Part shown: positions 11,288-12,237 of the stretch, piece after piece
How positions within the stretch are numbered: the first letter of the stretch is position 1
Layout: each line of letters opens with the position of its first letter
Assembly (NCBI GenBank): GCA_013152165.1
Contig: JAADGY010000091.1
Location: 1 to 12,237 of the forward strand
Direction of reading: 5' to 3'
DNA from: a bacterium
GTDB lineage: Bacteria; Patescibacteriota; Microgenomatia; JAADGY01
Length of the DNA stretch: 12,237 bases
Translations under genes and position numbers: made by a program
The notes under the pieces: model-generated
Told to the model about the DNA's origin: nothing
The model's input: only the letters and a program-made list of their open reading frames with translations
Databases searched by the model: none

Positions 11288-11316
11288 TTGTTACTTTCCT
11301 GTTTTTCTTTCATAAT
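11288..11316 (+). promoter_or_regulatory. Near-leaderless promoter of the glycosidase gene
   Basis: TTGTTA (11288-11293) and CATAAT (11311-11316) are 17 nt apart. The -10 ends 8 nt before ATG 11325, giving a leader of about 2 nt. The -10 sequence and spacing match the sortase promoter. Confidence 0.5.
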
Positions 11317-11324
11317 AAAACTAT

Positions 11325-12237
11325 ATGGTCAAAAACATACGAAGCTGGCTGGTTGTTGGAATTTTGTCAACCGGTCTTTTATTTTTACTTTTAAACATTA
11401 AAAACATCCAATATCTGTTGTCATTGGCTTCGATTAATACAAAACCTGATATTTTTATTTACTTATCGGCTAAGCCTAAAAAAACATCTTCTTTTTGGCG
11501 TTCGTTTGCCCAGGGCGGCGAGGAAAATAGGCCGATGTTGGGATCTTTACAGCCTCAATTGGCTAAACTTAAACCAAACTATATAAGAATCGATCATGTT
11601 TTTGATAATTACAACACCGTTAGAAACTCTCCGTCCGGCTTGGTTATGGATTGGACCAGCCTGGATTTAGCGGTCAACCAAATTCTGGCGACTGGGGCTA
11701 AGCCGGCTATCTCTCTTTCTTATTTCCCTGCTTTCTTAACTAAAGATAAAACTCTTACCGGCCCGATTAAAGACTGGGCTGATTGGCGGTATATGGTCCG
11801 GCAGTTGATTTTGCACATGTCCAAAGACAGACAGATAGACAATGTTGTTTATGAAGTTTGGAACGAACCTAATTTATTCGGCCGCTTTCCGATGTCTGAT
11901 TCCCCAAACGGCTATTTAACTTTGTATTCCCAAACCATTCAAGCTTTGCCGGCCGATTCGAATTTAAAGCCCTTTTTAATCGGCGGGCCGGCCTTAAGCC
12001 ATGCTGACTACAAACAAATCAAAAAATTTGTTAAATTTACTCGGAAAAAAAAGCTGCGGCTTGATTTTTTGTCCTTTCATGCTTATCACACCAATCCAGC
12101 TAAATTCGTGCGGGAGGTCAAAAACATCAAGCAGATCCTGGCGGCTGCCAATCTAAAGACTCCGGTTTTTATTACTGAATGGGGCGTCAGCGGCGACCGC
12201 CACCCGTGGTACAACACTACCAGAGGCTACTGGCACA
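11325..12237 (+). CDS. Membrane-anchored GH39-like glycoside hydrolase (partial, 3' end outside window)
   Basis: The first 304 codons of a longer gene with no stop before the window end. An N-terminal membrane helix (residues 6-24, WLVVGILSTGLLFLLLNI) works as signal anchor, so the catalytic part lies outside the membrane. A TIM-barrel glycosidase of clan GH-A follows: LGSLQPQLAKLKPNYIRIDHVFDNY is the first strand region, YEVWNEPNL gives the acid/base Glu181, and FITEWG gives the likely nucleophile Glu285. The NEP and TEWG pair fits GH39/GH5-like enzymes. The substrate cannot be told from the sequence. Plus-strand pyrimidines rise sharply in this gene compared with those upstream. Confidence 0.88.
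   Translation, partial: MVKNIRSWLVVGILSTGLLFLLLNIKNIQYLLSLASINTKPDIFIYLSAKPKKTSSFWRSFAQGGEENRPMLGSLQPQLAKLKPNYIRIDHVFDNYNTVRNSPSGLVMDWTSLDLAVNQILATGAKPAISLSYFPAFLTKDKTLTGPIKDWADWRYMVRQLILHMSKDRQIDNVVYEVWNEPNLFGRFPMSDSPNGYLTLYSQTIQALPADSNLKPFLIGGPALSHADYKQIKKFVKFTRKKKLRLDFLSFHAYHTNPAKFVREVKNIKQILAAANLKTPVFITEWGVSGDRHPWYNTTRGYWH

Larger units (their letters stand above)
11105..11324. other. Structured intergenic region, possibly with a small RNA
   Basis: This 220-nt gap has no convincing gene. It contains the hairpin at 11109-11137 and a locally GC-rich block (about 11150-11246) with possible pairings such as ACCCC (11174-11178) with GGGGT (11195-11199). The direct repeat AGTTTTGAG occurs at 11247-11255 and 11268-11276. 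A 63-codon minus-strand frame (11122-11313) has no recognisable domain. I could not match it to tmRNA, SRP, RNase P or any riboswitch class. Confidence 0.5.

Noticed and set aside
11122..11313. 63-codon minus-strand frame
   Set aside because: No domain, no Shine-Dalgarno and unusual composition; kept only as part of the structured-gap observation.

Overview
The window is about 44% GC (by eye) and gene-dense. It uses TGA as a normal stop codon (the LTD gene, rnhB), so it is not one of the lineages that recode TGA as glycine. Gene content points to a Patescibacteria (CPR) genome, probably the Microgenomates side: a SipW/TasA surface locus with a lamin-tail-domain protein, a large membrane protein with a CPR-type 'baseplate J-like' C-terminus, a GIY-YIG mini-nuclease, a lone sortase, and a GH39-like membrane glycosidase. 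Many genes have no Shine-Dalgarno sequence. The taxonomic call is inference from family resemblance; no search was run.

Layout. 1-520: a long non-coding leader with a 57-nt cruciform-like palindrome, a G-rich stretch, two copies of a 28-bp palindromic repeat, TTTTCAC/GTGAAAA inverted motifs, and a likely promoter (415-444). 521-4521: a tightly packed four-gene unit (gaps or overlaps of 2, 17 and 4 nt) encoding a TasA/camelysin-like fibre subunit, a SipW-type Ser/His signal peptidase, a large secreted multidomain protein with a lamin tail domain, and a membrane-anchored beta-sandwich protein. These plausibly act together: SipW processes the TasA-like subunit and perhaps the LTD protein, and the last protein holds the assembly at the membrane. 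4575-6860: a 761-aa bitopic protein with an N-terminal domain of possible actin-like fold, a charged linker, one membrane segment and a baseplate-J-like extracytoplasmic part. It is followed after 3 nt by rnhB (6864-7505).

7592-7662 is tRNA-Gly(CCC) with a terminator behind it. Small housekeeping or salvage genes follow: GIY-YIG nuclease (7755-8018), PNPOx-like flavin protein (8246-8716), DNPH1-like deoxynucleotide N-hydrolase (8741-9172) and, convergent on the minus strand, an HD hydrolase of the COG2316 type (9190-9747). A sortase (9886-10674) and a RuvX/YqgF-type nuclease (10688-11104) follow on the plus strand. A 220-nt structured intergenic stretch (11105-11324) precedes a membrane-anchored GH39-like glycosidase that runs off the window end (11325-12237+). 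Base composition of the plus strand shifts from strongly G-rich to C-rich at about 11.1 kb.

The most interesting items are the complete TasA-SipW-LTD surface locus with its unusual leader, the GspL-like/baseplate-J architecture of the 761-aa protein, a recurring leaderless promoter arrangement, and a RuvX whose third catalytic acid is replaced by histidine.
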